64,000 bases of DNA, taken from the NCBI RefSeq assembly GCF_001592305.1, contig NZ_BCWR01000001.1:310001-374000 (forward strand). Direction: 5' to 3'. Shown here piece after piece: positions 32,609 to 42,175 of this stretch. The translations under genes and the position numbers were made by a program. The notes under the pieces are model-generated. The model had not been told where the DNA came from, did not search any database, and saw only the letters and a list, made by a program, of their open reading frames with translations. The stretch's first letter is position 1; the number at the start of each line of letters is the position of its first letter. The stretch comes from Hydrogenophaga taeniospiralis CCUG 15921 (GTDB taxonomy: Bacteria; Pseudomonadota; Gammaproteobacteria; Burkholderiales; Burkholderiaceae_C).

Positions 32609-33451
32609 ATGAAGCGCTTGTTGATCGCCCTGTTCGCCGCGGCCGCCGTGCTCACCGGCTGCGCCACGCTTGACCAGCGGCAGCGTGCCTGGATCTTCCA
32701 GCCGTCCGACCGCAGCTGGTCGCGCGGCACCGAAGCCGCCGCGGGCATGGACGATGTCTGGATCCGCTTCCCCTCGCAGGAAACCGCCCAGCCGGTGAAG
32801 CTGCATGGGCTGTGGCTGGCGCATGACGACTTCAGCACCCGGCCGGACGCCCCGGTGCTGCTCTACCTGCACGGTGCGCGTTTCAACGTGACCGGATCGG
32901 CCTTCCGGGCGCGCCGCATGCAGGAGCTGGGTTTTTCGGTGCTCGCCATCGACTACCGCGGCTTCGGCAAGAGCTCGCCGGGGCTACCTTCTGAAACCAT
33001 GGTCTACGAAGACGCCCGCGCCGCCTGGGACTGGCTGGGCCAGCACTACCCGGGCCGGCCGCGCTACATCTTCGGCCACTCGCTGGGCGGCGCCATCGCC
33101 ATCGAACTCGCCGCCCAGGTGAAGGACGAGGCGGGCACCCTGGTCGAAGGCAGTTTCACCTCCATCCCCGACGTGGTCAGCACCTTCAAATGGGGCTGGC
33201 TGCCGGTGGGGCCGCTGATCACCCAGCGCTTCGACGCGGTCAAGCGCGTGCCCACCATCGGCTCGCCGCTGCTGGTGGTGCATGGCGACTCGGATCGGCT
33301 GATCCAGCCCGCGCTGGGGCGACGCCTGTTTGAGGCCGCCACCGGGCGCAAGGCCTTCGTGCTGGTGGAAGGCGGTTCGCACCACAACACCAACTCGGTG
33401 GGCCAGCCGCAGTACCGGGCGGCGCTGAGCGAGCTCTTCGGCCTGAAATAG
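32609..33451 (+). CDS. Alpha/beta hydrolase lipoprotein
   Basis: A 280-residue exported lipoprotein. The signal MKRLLIALFAAAAVLTGC ends in a lipobox (LTGC, residue 18). The hydrolase part has LLYLHGARFNVTG, nucleophile elbow GHSLGG (about residue 154), an acid in VVHGDSDRLIQP and the histidine in EGGSHHNTN. It resembles the BAAT/serine-aminopeptidase-like family (YqiK/Bem46 type). The substrate is unknown. It is divergent from the exporter operon, and a repeat follows its stop. Confidence 0.87.
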   Translation: MKRLLIALFAAAAVLTGCATLDQRQRAWIFQPSDRSWSRGTEAAAGMDDVWIRFPSQETAQPVKLHGLWLAHDDFSTRPDAPVLLYLHGARFNVTGSAFRARRMQELGFSVLAIDYRGFGKSSPGLPSETMVYEDARAAWDWLGQHYPGRPRYIFGHSLGGAIAIELAAQVKDEAGTLVEGSFTSIPDVVSTFKWGWLPVGPLITQRFDAVKRVPTIGSPLLVVHGDSDRLIQPALGRRLFEAATGRKAFVLVEGGSHHNTNSVGQPQYRAALSELFGLK

Positions 33452-33540
33452 AACACCCCCGCGCAGCTTCGCGTCACCCTCCAAGGGGCGGCACTGGCCG
33501 TCTGGCAGAGCCAGCCCGGCGGTGCCCTGGGTGGCGTTGT
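33452..33540 (+). repeat. GC-rich intergenic repeat after the lipoprotein hydrolase
   Basis: A degenerate forward copy: CCCCCGCGCAGCTTCGCGTC, TCCAAGGGGCGGCACTGG, TGGCAGAGCCAGCCCGGCGG. Confidence 0.7.
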
Positions 33541-33605
33541 TTCAGGCATCGGGGTGGCGCTCCGGCAACCCGTCGGCCCGGTCCGCTTCTGCTACCCTCG
33601 ACCGG

Positions 33606-34961
33606 ATGTCCGCCAAGCCCTCCTCCATGTCGCCCGGCCTGATCGTGCTGGTGCTCGCGCTGCTGCTGGGTCTTCAGCCCATCACCACCGATCTGTACCT
33701 GCCCGCCTTGCCCGCCTTGACCGACGGTTTTGGTGCCTCGATGTCGCAGGCACAGCTCACGCTCACCTCGCTGCTGCTCGCCTTCGGCCTGTCGCAACTG
33801 GTGTGGGGCCCGCTGTCGGACCGCTTCGGGCGCCGCCCCATCCTGCTGCTGGGCACGGCTCTCTTCGTGGTCGCGTCGATCGGCAGCACGTTTTCACCGT
33901 CGATGGAACAGCTCATCGTCTGGCGCATCGTGCAAGGCATCGCCATGGGCGCGGGGGTGATGTGCGCGCGCGCCATCGTGCGCGACCTGTACGCCCCCAC
34001 CGAAGGCGCGCGGATGATGTCCAAAGGGCTCACCGGGCTGGGCGTGATCGCCTGCGGCAGCGCGCCACTGGGCGGCCTGCTGTCCCAGCAGTTCGGCTGG
34101 CGCGTGGCCCTGATGGCGCTGGCCGTGTTCGGCGCCATCACACTGGCCCTGCTGGTGTGGCGCTTCGAAGAGACCCTGCCGCAGAAAAACCCGCGCGCGC
34201 TGGAGCCCGCCACCCTGCTGCGCACCTGGGGGCGGATCGCGCGCCACCCCACCTTCTGGGCCTTTGCCCTGCTGGCCACCACCACCTACGGCGGGCTGTT
34301 CACCTTCCTGGCGGCGTCCTCGTTCGTCTTCATCAAGGTGCTGGGCCTGAGCAAGACCGTCTACGGCCTGTTGATGTTCACCATGTCGCTGAGCTACATC
34401 GTGGGCACGCTCGCCTGCCGCCGCCTGCTGCCGCGCTTCGGCGTGCGCCGCACGGTGGCGATCGCCGGGTTCTTCACGCTCGCGGGCGGCACGCTCATGG
34501 GCGTGCTCGGTCTGCTGGGGGCGCAGAGCCTGTGGGCCATCATATTGCCGTTCTACCTGTTCATGCTCGGCCACGGCGTGCACCAGCCCTGCGGCCAGAG
34601 CGGCGCGGTGAGCCCGTTTCCGCAGGCGGCCGGCGCGGCCTCGGCGCTTAGCGGTTTCCTGATGATGGTGGCCGCCTTTTTCATGGGCGGCTGGCTGGGC
34701 AAAAGCCTGGCCGCCACCGGGGACGGCGCGGGCACCGTGCTGCCGCTGACCAACGGCGTGTGGTTCTGGAGCGTGCTGGTCGCCGCCACGGCCTGGACGC
34801 TCGTCCAGCGCCATGGCGAGGGCGCCCCCCCTGCGCCACTTCGCAGCTTCCCCCCCGAGGGGGACCACACCAGTGGCCCGGCAAAGCCGGTTCCACGGTG
34901 TGTGCTGGAAGCTGGCCAACAGCAGCCCGATTCGACTGAACCCTCTCGTGCCAACCCATGA
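33606..34961 (+). CDS. Bcr/CflA family multidrug efflux MFS transporter
   Basis: A 451-residue drug:proton antiporter with twelve predicted helices. The Bcr/CflA start [18 protein letters not shown] and the MFS loop [14 protein letters not shown] are clear, as is [15 protein letters not shown]. The start at 33606 gives [14 protein letters not shown]; an ATG at 33627 is an alternative. After the last helix (about residue 405) the remaining 45 residues are encoded by a copy of the GC-rich intergenic repeat read in frame ([19 protein letters not shown]), so the native stop has been displaced. The present stop overlaps the miaA ATG (ATGA). Confidence 0.9.
   Translation: MSAKPSSMSPGLIVLVLALLLGLQPITTDLYLPALPALTDGFGASMSQAQLTLTSLLLAFGLSQLVWGPLSDRFGRRPILLLGTALFVVASIGSTFSPSMEQLIVWRIVQGIAMGAGVMCARAIVRDLYAPTEGARMMSKGLTGLGVIACGSAPLGGLLSQQFGWRVALMALAVFGAITLALLVWRFEETLPQKNPRALEPATLLRTWGRIARHPTFWAFALLATTTYGGLFTFLAASSFVFIKVLGLSKTVYGLLMFTMSLSYIVGTLACRRLLPRFGVRRTVAIAGFFTLAGGTLMGVLGLLGAQSLWAIILPFYLFMLGHGVHQPCGQSGAVSPFPQAAGAASALSGFLMMVAAFFMGGWLGKSLAATGDGAGTVLPLTNGVWFWSVLVAATAWTLVQRHGEGAPPAPLRSFPPEGDHTSGPAKPVPRCVLEAGQQQPDSTEPSRANP
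34826..34914 (+). repeat. GC-rich repeat forming the C-terminal codons of the MFS gene
   Basis: CCCCCCTGCGCCACTTCGCA, CCCCCCCGAGGGGGACCACA, GTGGCCCGGCAAAGCCGGTT: a full forward copy lying inside the reading frame instead of after a stop. Confidence 0.8.
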
Positions 34962-35938
34962 GCGGACCACCATCGCTGGTCAGTTGCCTCGCCATCGCCG
35001 GCCCAACGGCCAGTGGTAAGAGCGCGGCCTCGCTGGCCATCGCCCAGCGCTGGCCGGTGGAGATCATCAGCGTCGATTCGGCACTGGTGTACCGGGGCAT
35101 GGACATCGGCACCGCCAAGCCCACGCCGGCCGAACTGGCCCAGGTGCCCCACCACCTGATCGACATACGCGACCCGCTGGAGACCTACAGCGCGGCCGGG
35201 TTCGTGGCCGATGCCACGCGGCTGATCGACGAGATCGCAACGCGCGGCCGCACGCCCCTGCTGGTGGGCGGCACCATGCTGTATTTCAAGGCGCTCACGC
35301 AGGGTCTGGACGACATGCCCCGCGCCGACGCCGACGTGCGCGCGCGCATCGAGGCCCGCGCCCGCGCGCTCGGCTGGCCCGCGCTGCACGCCGAACTGGC
35401 GCAGGTGGACCCGGTGACGGCCGCGCGCCTGTTTCCCAACGACTCGCAGCGCATCCAGCGCGCGCTCGAAGTGTTCGAGATTGCCGGCCAGCCCCTGTCG
35501 GCGCTGCAGACCGGCGGCACGGCGCACCGCAGCCCGCTGGCCCCCCATGCCCTGCTCTCGCTCGAACCCCTGGACCGCGCCTGGCTGCACGCGCGCATCG
35601 CGCAGCGCTTCGACGCTATGCTCGCCGCCGGCTTTCTGGACGAAGTGCGGCGGCTGCGCGCGCGCGGCGACCTGCACACCGAGCTGCCGTCCATGCGCTG
35701 CGTGGGCTACCGCCAGGCCTGGGAGGCGCTGGACGCGGCGGGTGATGCGCTGGACGATGCCGGCCTCGCCGAACTGCGCGACCGCGGCATCTTCGCCACC
35801 CGCCAGCTCGCCAAACGCCAGCTCACCTGGCTACGCTCCATGCCCGGGCGCCAGATCATCGCCTGCGACGCGCCCGATGCCCTGGCGCGCGTGCTGCAAT
35901 CGGTGCAGGGTCTGCTCGGTCCACCGGCCGCGGCCTGA
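34958..35938 (+). CDS. miaA: tRNA dimethylallyltransferase
   Basis: A 326-residue enzyme adding a dimethylallyl group to A37 of tRNAs that read UNN codons. P-loop [16 protein letters not shown], the [20 protein letters not shown] motif, [30 protein letters not shown] and the [13 protein letters not shown] motif are all in place. The usual follower hfq is not here; a 39-residue membrane ORF and an ABC ATPase come next. Its ATG overlaps the MFS stop. mutL lies 6 kb upstream, a loosened form of the common mutL-miaA pairing. Confidence 0.96.
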   Translation: MSGPPSLVSCLAIAGPTASGKSAASLAIAQRWPVEIISVDSALVYRGMDIGTAKPTPAELAQVPHHLIDIRDPLETYSAAGFVADATRLIDEIATRGRTPLLVGGTMLYFKALTQGLDDMPRADADVRARIEARARALGWPALHAELAQVDPVTAARLFPNDSQRIQRALEVFEIAGQPLSALQTGGTAHRSPLAPHALLSLEPLDRAWLHARIAQRFDAMLAAGFLDEVRRLRARGDLHTELPSMRCVGYRQAWEALDAAGDALDDAGLAELRDRGIFATRQLAKRQLTWLRSMPGRQIIACDAPDALARVLQSVQGLLGPPAAA

Positions 35939-35973
35939 ACGGCTGAGAGGCCCCGCTCCACCCACTTCACACC

Positions 35974-36093
35974 ATGCTGCGCCGCCTGATCCACCGCCTG
36001 CCGCCAAGCCTGCGCTGTTATTGCACGCTGGGCCATCTGCTCTGGCTGGTGCTGCTGGTGGTGGTGTTCCTGGTCTGGGGGCATGGAGCATGA
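35974..36093 (+). CDS. Small single-span membrane peptide, 39 residues (hypothetical)
   Basis: An open frame starting [20 protein letters not shown] followed by a hydrophobic stretch of about 15 residues ([14 protein letters not shown]) and a short polar tail. Its TGA overlaps the ATG of a junction repeat that leads to the ABC ATPase, the same coupling architecture as phnN and tsaE, which argues that the frame is translated. A GAGAGG lies 24 bases upstream, rather far for a ribosome site. Basic N terminus and apolar centre predict an N-in single-pass peptide. It might be a partner of the following ATPase; no family is recognised. Confidence 0.55.
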   Translation: MLRRLIHRLPPSLRCYCTLGHLLWLVLLVVVFLVWGHGA

Positions 36094-36155
36094 GCGCCGC
36101 GCCGGGCCGCTCCCAAGCAAGCTCGCACCGCAGCCCGCAGGGCGAAGGTACTCCG
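36090..36155 (+). repeat. Stop-start junction repeat, 66-bp form (copy C)
   Basis: Starts ATGAGCGCCGCGCCGGGCCG; the ATG overlaps the small ORF stop. It encodes 22 codons ([20 protein letters not shown]..) in frame with the GTG at 36156, and carries GGGCGAAGG 8 bases before that GTG. By hand count about 58 of 66 bases match copy B. Confidence 0.82.
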
Positions 36156-36809
36156 GTGAACCCGGCGAGCCTGCTGGTGCAGAACCTGCACAAACGCTAC
36201 GGCGACTCCTCCGTGTTCAGCCACGTCAACCTGCGCGTGGAGCCGGGCGAGTTCATTGCCATCGTGGGCGAATCCGGCGTGGGCAAGTCCAGCCTGCTCA
36301 ACTGCCTGGCCGCGCTGGACGACTGGAGCGAAGGCACGATCACGCACAACGGCGTCGACCTCGGCACGCTCAGCGAAACCCAGCGCGCCCACTGGCGGCG
36401 CGCGCACCTCGGCTTCGTGTTCCAGGCCTTTCACGTGCTGCCGCATCTGGACGTGGCGCAGAACGTGGGCCTGCCCCTGCTGCTGCTCAAGCGCCCCGAC
36501 CCGGCGCGCGTGGCGCAGATGCTCGAAGCGGTGGGCCTGGGCGGTCTGGGCGAGCGCCTGCCGGCCCAGCTCTCGGGCGGCCAGTTGCAGCGCGTGGCGA
36601 TCGCCCGCGCACTGGTGCACCGCCCGAGCCTGCTGTTGGCCGACGAACCCACCGGCAACCTGGACCCCGGCACCGCCGCGCAGGTCATGGCCGTGCTGCA
36701 GCAGCAGGCCGCCGACAGCGGCGCGGCGCTGGTCCTCGTGACGCACTCCGAAGCGGCTGCGGCGCGGGCGCAACGCGTGCTGCGGCTGACGGCGTCGGGT
36801 TGCACTTGA
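36156..36809 (+). CDS. ABC transporter ATP-binding protein, LolD/MacB type, without visible permease
   Basis: A 217-residue ATPase: Walker [31 protein letters not shown] (LolD-type Q-loop), signature [15 protein letters not shown], Walker [13 protein letters not shown] and switch histidine THSEA. This subfamily drives LolCDE, FtsEX or MacB-like mechanotransmission permeases, but no permease gene is adjacent; the only neighbour is the 39-residue membrane peptide. Start alternatives are GTG 36156 or the repeat ATG 36090, which would add 22 residues. A G-S-G to E-S-G change in the P-loop is tolerated in the family. Confidence 0.88.
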   Translation: MNPASLLVQNLHKRYGDSSVFSHVNLRVEPGEFIAIVGESGVGKSSLLNCLAALDDWSEGTITHNGVDLGTLSETQRAHWRRAHLGFVFQAFHVLPHLDVAQNVGLPLLLLKRPDPARVAQMLEAVGLGGLGERLPAQLSGGQLQRVAIARALVHRPSLLLADEPTGNLDPGTAAQVMAVLQQQAADSGAALVLVTHSEAAAARAQRVLRLTASGCT

Positions 36810-37006
36810 CGCCACGCGTCGGCCGCTGAGCGCGCCCACCGGCCCCACCCGGCCCCCCATGGGCCGCCCCGCCCACGAGGCGCCGTCTCGCCTCGACCAT
36901 GGCGGCAAGACGCACGCCCAACGGACCTCCGAAAACCCCTCAAAACACCTACCACAGCCGTCCGGTAACGGCATTTTTCACGACCTAAAAACCCTGCCTA
37001 GCGTAA

Positions 37007-37020
37007 TGCAATCCTTTGCA
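37007..37020. promoter_or_regulatory. LacI-type operator, TGCAATCCTTTGCA
   Basis: A TGCAA-N4-TTGCA inverted repeat 205 bases before the porin start. It differs at only one base from the site at 39531 ahead of the ABC operon. Likely target of the LacI regulator encoded at 38299. Confidence 0.7.
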
Positions 37021-37108
37021 CTATCAGGGCTTTCCATGCCTGTCGCATCACAACAAATTTGGCAGTTACGTTGCGGTTACGTACCGCGTTTCGAGGGTTT
37101 TCACCAAA

Positions 37109-37122
37109 TGCAAACGTTTGTC
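37109..37122. promoter_or_regulatory. LacI-type operator, TGCAAACGTTTGTC
   Basis: Contains the perfect 10-bp palindrome CAAACGTTTG with the CG centre typical of LacI-family sites. It lies 102 bases (about ten helical turns) from the site at 37007 and 103 bases before the porin ATG, so looping is possible. Confidence 0.72.
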
Positions 37123-37224
37123 GGAATGATCGAATACGGCCACCTTTTCCGATTGTTGCGTTTTGTTTCACGTGCGCCGACGGCGGAAAAGGGCCTTCAA
37201 CCATAAATCCCCCCGGAGCAACAC

Positions 37225-38133
37225 ATGTCTCACGTTTTCAAACTGGCTGCCCTGGCCGCCCTCTGTGCCACCGCCGCCGCCGCCCACGCTGATGTCGCAT
37301 TCGACGCCAACCTGGAACTCGACACCACCTACACCAACGCGGTCGATGCGCCCGCCACCAACGCCCGCGACAGCGACCTGTCGATGGGCGGCCGGGTGGA
37401 GGTCAATGTCGGCGCCAAGGCCACCAACGGTGACGCCTTTGTGCAAGGTCGCGCCAGCCTGCTGCTGAAGAAAGACGGCGACACCGCCACCGACGACATG
37501 TGGGTGCAGTTCGGCAACGCCGGCATGGACATCAAGATGGGCCGCTTCGAAGCCATGGACCTGTTCCCCCTGGGCAAGGACACCGTGGTTGAAAACAGCG
37601 GCTACGGTGGCTACCACGCCAACAAGCTGCGTGGCCGTTTCGGCAGCGACACCGCGCACGGCGCACTGGGCTTCAACGCCGGCCCCGCCCGCATTGAAGT
37701 GGGCCTGGTCTACAGCAAGGACACCGACGCGGTCCGCGGCGTGCGCCCCGCGGTGAGCTACACCACCGGCCCCATCACCCTGCGCGCTGGTGTGGAATCG
37801 GTCAAGGTCGTCGGCGGCGGCGACAGCACCAACGGCGTCGGCCTGTCCATGGGCTACGCGCTGGACAAGGACAGCAGCCTGAACCTGAACTTCGCCAAGA
37901 TGGAAGACGACAAGTCCTTCGGCGTCAACGCCACCTTCGGCCCGGCCGGCGTGGGCGTGATCATGGACAAGGGTGCCAACTCGGCCAAGAACACCACCTT
38001 CTACGCAGCCTATTCGCTGCCGCTGTTCGGCGTGAAGGGCGCCACCATCACCCCGGCCGTCAGCTTCGCCAAGGGCGGCACCGGCACCGACAACCAGTTC
38101 GCCGCTCGCGTGCGCATCAACTACGCGTTCTGA
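37225..38133 (+). CDS. Outer-membrane porin of the glucoside uptake cluster
   Basis: A 302-residue beta-barrel protein. The signal peptide MSHVFKLAALAALCATAAAAHA is cut before DVAFDANLELDTTYTN. Strands alternate small and aromatic residues (VWVQFGNAGMDIKMGRF-like segments), and the protein ends ARVRINYAF with the terminal phenylalanine required for barrel assembly. It differs from the Omp32-like porin at 10221. Two LacI-type sites upstream and the adjacent regulator and sugar ABC operon argue for oligosaccharide entry; specificity is inferred from context only. A terminator follows at 38199. Confidence 0.85.
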   Translation: MSHVFKLAALAALCATAAAAHADVAFDANLELDTTYTNAVDAPATNARDSDLSMGGRVEVNVGAKATNGDAFVQGRASLLLKKDGDTATDDMWVQFGNAGMDIKMGRFEAMDLFPLGKDTVVENSGYGGYHANKLRGRFGSDTAHGALGFNAGPARIEVGLVYSKDTDAVRGVRPAVSYTTGPITLRAGVESVKVVGGGDSTNGVGLSMGYALDKDSSLNLNFAKMEDDKSFGVNATFGPAGVGVIMDKGANSAKNTTFYAAYSLPLFGVKGATITPAVSFAKGGTGTDNQFAARVRINYAF

Positions 38134-38198
38134 CCCACGCGTTTCGCGGGCGAGGGGCCAGGCCCAGCCCGCACCGTTTTCTTCAAGGCAATCAGTTT

Positions 38199-38231
38199 CG
38201 CCCGGTGCTTCCAAGCCCGGGCGTTTTTTTT
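38199..38231 (+). terminator. Rho-independent terminator of the sugar porin gene
   Basis: CGCCCGG (38199-38205) pairs with CCGGGCG (38217-38223), followed by eight T residues. Confidence 0.9.
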
Positions 38232-38298
38232 GCCAACGCGGTGCCGGGGTATCCACTGCGCGACCGCTGCGCCCCGTGCAGGATGAAATAATGAAACG

Positions 38299-39381
38299 AT
38301 GTCACGCACTCCTCCATCCCTCCCCCCGACAACGCCCGAGACCGATACCAGCCCCGCGCCGCTCATGCCGCCAGACAAGGGGCGCCGGCGCGTACAGATG
38401 ATCGACATCGCGCGCATGGCGGGCGTGTCCACCTCCACCGTCTCGCGCGCACTCAGCGGCAGCTCGCTCATCCCCGAGGCCACGCGCAACCGCATCACCG
38501 AACTGGCGCGCTCGCTCCACTACCGCGTCAACGTGGGCGCGGCCAACCTGCGCAAGGGCGATCAGCAGACCATCGGCGTGGTGCTGCTGAGCGACAGCAC
38601 GCAGATGATCTCGGACCCTTTCGTGCTGGGCATCCTGGGTTCGTTGACCGATACGGTGAACGACCTCGGCATGAACCTTCTGTTGACGCGGCTGCAGGAA
38701 AACCGCGAGGACCAGATGCGCTCGATGGTGGAGTCGGGCCAGGTCAACGGCTTGGTCGTGATCGGCCAGCTCTCTCTGCACGACCACCTCAATGAGCTGG
38801 CGCAGCAGGGCATACCCATGGCCGTGTGGGGCGCGAACCTGGAAGGCGCCTCGTACCCGGTGGTCGGGGGCGACAACCTGCGGGGCGGCTACCTCGCCAC
38901 CCGCCACCTGATCGAAAAAGGCTGCCGCCGCATCGCCTTCTTTGGCGACACGTCCCACCCGGAGGCGGGCCTGCGCTTTCAGGGCTACACGCAGGCCCTG
39001 CAAGAGGCGGGCATCGAAGCCGACCCCCGCCTGCGACAACACTACCTGTTTGGCGATGCGCGCATCCGGGAGACCATCGAAGGCTGGCTCAACCAGCATC
39101 TGGACTTCGACGCGATCTTTGCCTGCAGCGACGTGACCGCCATATCGCTCATGGGTGCGCTGCGCGAGCGTGGGGTGCCGATCCCCGGGCAGGTGCGTGT
39201 GGTCGGGTACGACGACATCCTGCTGTCCATGCACGTCCACCCGACGCTCACCACGGTGCGCCAACCCATCGAACAGGCTGGCCGGGCGCTGGTCGCGCTG
39301 CTGTTCGAGTCCATCGCCGGCGCGCCGCGCCGCAACATCGTCCTGCCCACCGAGCTGATCGTCCGCGACAGCAGCCTTTAG
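38299..39381 (+). CDS. LacI family transcriptional regulator of alpha-glucoside use
   Basis: A 360-residue repressor. After a 30-residue proline-rich start comes the LacI helix-turn-helix MIDIARMAGVSTSTVSRALSGSSLIPEATRNRI and hinge helix, then a periplasmic-binding-protein-like effector domain (TIGVVLLSDSTQMISDPFVLGILG ... FDAIFACSDVTAISLMGAL). It lies between a porin gene and the aglK-like operon, with three TGCAA-N4-TTGCA-type sites before those targets. It is probably an AglR-type repressor released by an imported glucoside or its hydrolysis product. The start could also be a later ATG at 38398. Confidence 0.92.
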   Translation: MSRTPPSLPPTTPETDTSPAPLMPPDKGRRRVQMIDIARMAGVSTSTVSRALSGSSLIPEATRNRITELARSLHYRVNVGAANLRKGDQQTIGVVLLSDSTQMISDPFVLGILGSLTDTVNDLGMNLLLTRLQENREDQMRSMVESGQVNGLVVIGQLSLHDHLNELAQQGIPMAVWGANLEGASYPVVGGDNLRGGYLATRHLIEKGCRRIAFFGDTSHPEAGLRFQGYTQALQEAGIEADPRLRQHYLFGDARIRETIEGWLNQHLDFDAIFACSDVTAISLMGALRERGVPIPGQVRVVGYDDILLSMHVHPTLTTVRQPIEQAGRALVALLFESIAGAPRRNIVLPTELIVRDSSL

Positions 39382-39530
39382 CAGGGTCTGACCGGGCCTG
39401 CTCCCGGTTTTCCAGAAGAATGCGATCACGGGGCGCACAAGGCGCCGCCCCTGCTCTTGCGCGCGCCTCGCAGAACCGTCCGATCGACCGACCAACGGCA
39501 AACATCGACATCTAAGGGTAATTACCGACA

Positions 39531-39544
39531 TGCAATCGTTTGCA
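39531..39544. promoter_or_regulatory. LacI-type operator of the ABC operon, TGCAATCGTTTGCA
   Basis: TGCAA-N4-TTGCA with a central CG, 74 bases before the ATPase start and overlapping where a -35 would fall relative to a TTTAAT at 39552. It matches the two sites before the porin at 12-13 of 14 positions. Confidence 0.75.
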
Positions 39545-39617
39545 TTGGTGCTTTAATTCCGTCCAGAGGCTAAATTCACCCCCCAACCATCAGGTTCCCG
39601 CGACCCGTCACACGTCC

Positions 39618-40619
<1,002 letters not shown>

Positions 40620-40693
40620 CGGACCCCACCCCGGGGATATCCAACCCATGGCGTCGCGGATGGTCCGCGATGTCGACAGAGGAGCAACAAAAG

Positions 40694-41995
40694 ATGTTCA
40701 AGACAAGCACCATCGCCGGGGCCGCCGCCCTGGCCCTGACCTCCCTGAGTGGCGCGGCCATGGCCGCCGACTACAAGGGACCCGATCTGAAGGGCGAGGT
40801 GGTCACCATCACCTGCCCCTGGACCGGCGCCGAAGAAGGCATGTTCAAGAAGGTCATCGCCAACTTCGAGAAGGCCACCGGCGCCACGGTGAAGCACTCG
40901 TGCTCGCAGAGCTCCGAGCAGCAGATCGTGATCGACATCAAGGCCGGCTCGCCGTCCAACCTCTCCGTCTTTCCGCAGCCCGGCCTGGCCGCCAACATGG
41001 CCGCCGTCGGTGGCCTGACGCCGCTGGGCAACAAGGCCCGCGACTGGGTCAAGGCCAACTACGCCGCCGGCAGCTCCTGGGCCGATCTGGGCACCTACAA
41101 GAACAAGGCCGGCAAGGAAGAGTTCTACGGCTTTTTCTACAACGTGAACGTCAAGAGCCTGGTCTGGTACATCCCCGAGAACTTCAAGGAAAAGGGCTAC
41201 AAGGTGCCCAAGTCCATGGAGGAGCTGCAGGACCTGACCAAGAAGATCGCCGCCGACGGCGGCAAGCCCTGGTGCATTGGCCTGGGCAGTGACGCTGCGA
41301 CCGGCTGGCCCGCCACCGACTGGGTGGAAGACATGATGCTGCGCACCCAGAGCCCGCAGGTCTACGACGACTGGACCAGCAACAAGATGAAGTTCAACGA
41401 CAAGCGCGTGGTCGAGGCGATCGAGGCCTATGGCTGGTTCGCCCGCAACGACGCCTACGTGGACGGTGGCTCCAAGGCCGTGGCCACCGTGAGCTTCAAG
41501 GACAGCCCCAAGGGCCTGTTCGGCACCCCACCCAAGTGCTACATGCACCGCCAGGCCAGCTTCATCCCCGCCTTCTTCCCCGAAGGCAAGGCCGAAGACG
41601 CCGACTTCTTCTACTTCCCGTCCTACGCCGGCAAGAAGCTGGGCAACCCGGTCCTGGGCGGCGGCACGATCATGACGATCACCAAGGACAGCAAGGGCGC
41701 CCGCGCCTTCATGGAGTACCTGCAGCACCCGCAGTCCCACGAGATCTGGATGGCCGAAGGCGGCTTCCTGACCCCGCACAAGGGCGCCGACCTGGGCCAG
41801 TACAAGACCAAGGCCCTGCGCAAGCAAGGCGAGATCCTGCAAGGCGCCACCACCTTCCGCTTCGACGGCTCCGACCTGATGCCCGGCGCCGTGGGTGCCG
41901 GCAGCTTCTGGAAGGGCATGGTCGACTACTCGGGTGGCAAGTCCGCCCAGGCGGTGGCTGATGACATCCAGAAATCTTGGGAAGCTCTGAAGTAA
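40694..41995 (+). CDS. aglE: Alpha-glucoside ABC transporter substrate-binding protein (AglE-like)
   Basis: A 433-residue periplasmic solute-binding protein of the carbohydrate (CUT1) class. The signal peptide MFKTSTIAGAAALALTSLSGAAMA is cut before ADYKGPDLKGEVVTI. Internal features include VFPQPGLAANMAAVGGLTPLG and FGTPPKCYMHRQASFIPAFFPEG, with two cysteines in the N-lobe. The ATG at 40694 is chosen for its GAGGAG ribosome site and signal peptide; an in-frame ATG at 40616 overlaps aglK but would bury the signal. Sequence style and partners match the AglEFGK systems of rhizobia (sucrose, trehalose, maltose). Confidence 0.9.
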   Translation: MFKTSTIAGAAALALTSLSGAAMAADYKGPDLKGEVVTITCPWTGAEEGMFKKVIANFEKATGATVKHSCSQSSEQQIVIDIKAGSPSNLSVFPQPGLAANMAAVGGLTPLGNKARDWVKANYAAGSSWADLGTYKNKAGKEEFYGFFYNVNVKSLVWYIPENFKEKGYKVPKSMEELQDLTKKIAADGGKPWCIGLGSDAATGWPATDWVEDMMLRTQSPQVYDDWTSNKMKFNDKRVVEAIEAYGWFARNDAYVDGGSKAVATVSFKDSPKGLFGTPPKCYMHRQASFIPAFFPEGKAEDADFFYFPSYAGKKLGNPVLGGGTIMTITKDSKGARAFMEYLQHPQSHEIWMAEGGFLTPHKGADLGQYKTKALRKQGEILQGATTFRFDGSDLMPGAVGAGSFWKGMVDYSGGKSAQAVADDIQKSWEALK

Positions 41996-42003
41996 CCCCC
42001 AGG

Positions 42004-42108
42004 AACGGCTCCCCCCGCGCCGCCTTCGGCGTCACCCCCCAGGGGGCGATGCCAGCGGCCCGGCGGAGCCGGTTCCGCGGCATCCTGGGTTCGGACACGC
42101 GCTCCGGA
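42004..42108 (+). repeat. GC-rich intergenic repeat between aglE and aglF
   Basis: CCCCCCGCGCCGCCTTCGGC, GTCACCCCCCAGGGGGCGAT, GGCCCGGCGGAGCCGGTTCC: a full forward copy inside the operon. As a stable hairpin behind the binding-protein gene it could raise that gene's mRNA relative to the permeases. Confidence 0.85.
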
Positions 42109-42175
42109 TGCCCGTTTTCAGTTGTCCATATTTGCAGTTGTCCTTTCCTGCTTTCTCCAATGACCACGGACCACC

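Larger units (their letters stand above)
36810..37224. other. 415-base intergenic region upstream of the sugar-cluster porin
   Basis: No convincing coding frame. The first 150 bases are GC-rich without clear structure; from about 36960 the composition becomes AT-richer and holds two LacI-type sites (37007, 37109) and an inverted repeat GCGGT-N5-ACCGC (37073-37087). The porin promoter must lie here, but I could not place a convincing -35/-10 pair. Confidence 0.6.

Noticed and set aside
37073..37087. Inverted repeat GCGGT-N5-ACCGC in the sugar porin upstream region
   Set aside because: Symmetric but GC-rich and without a second copy elsewhere; chance occurrence cannot be excluded, so only mentioned within the intergenic entry.
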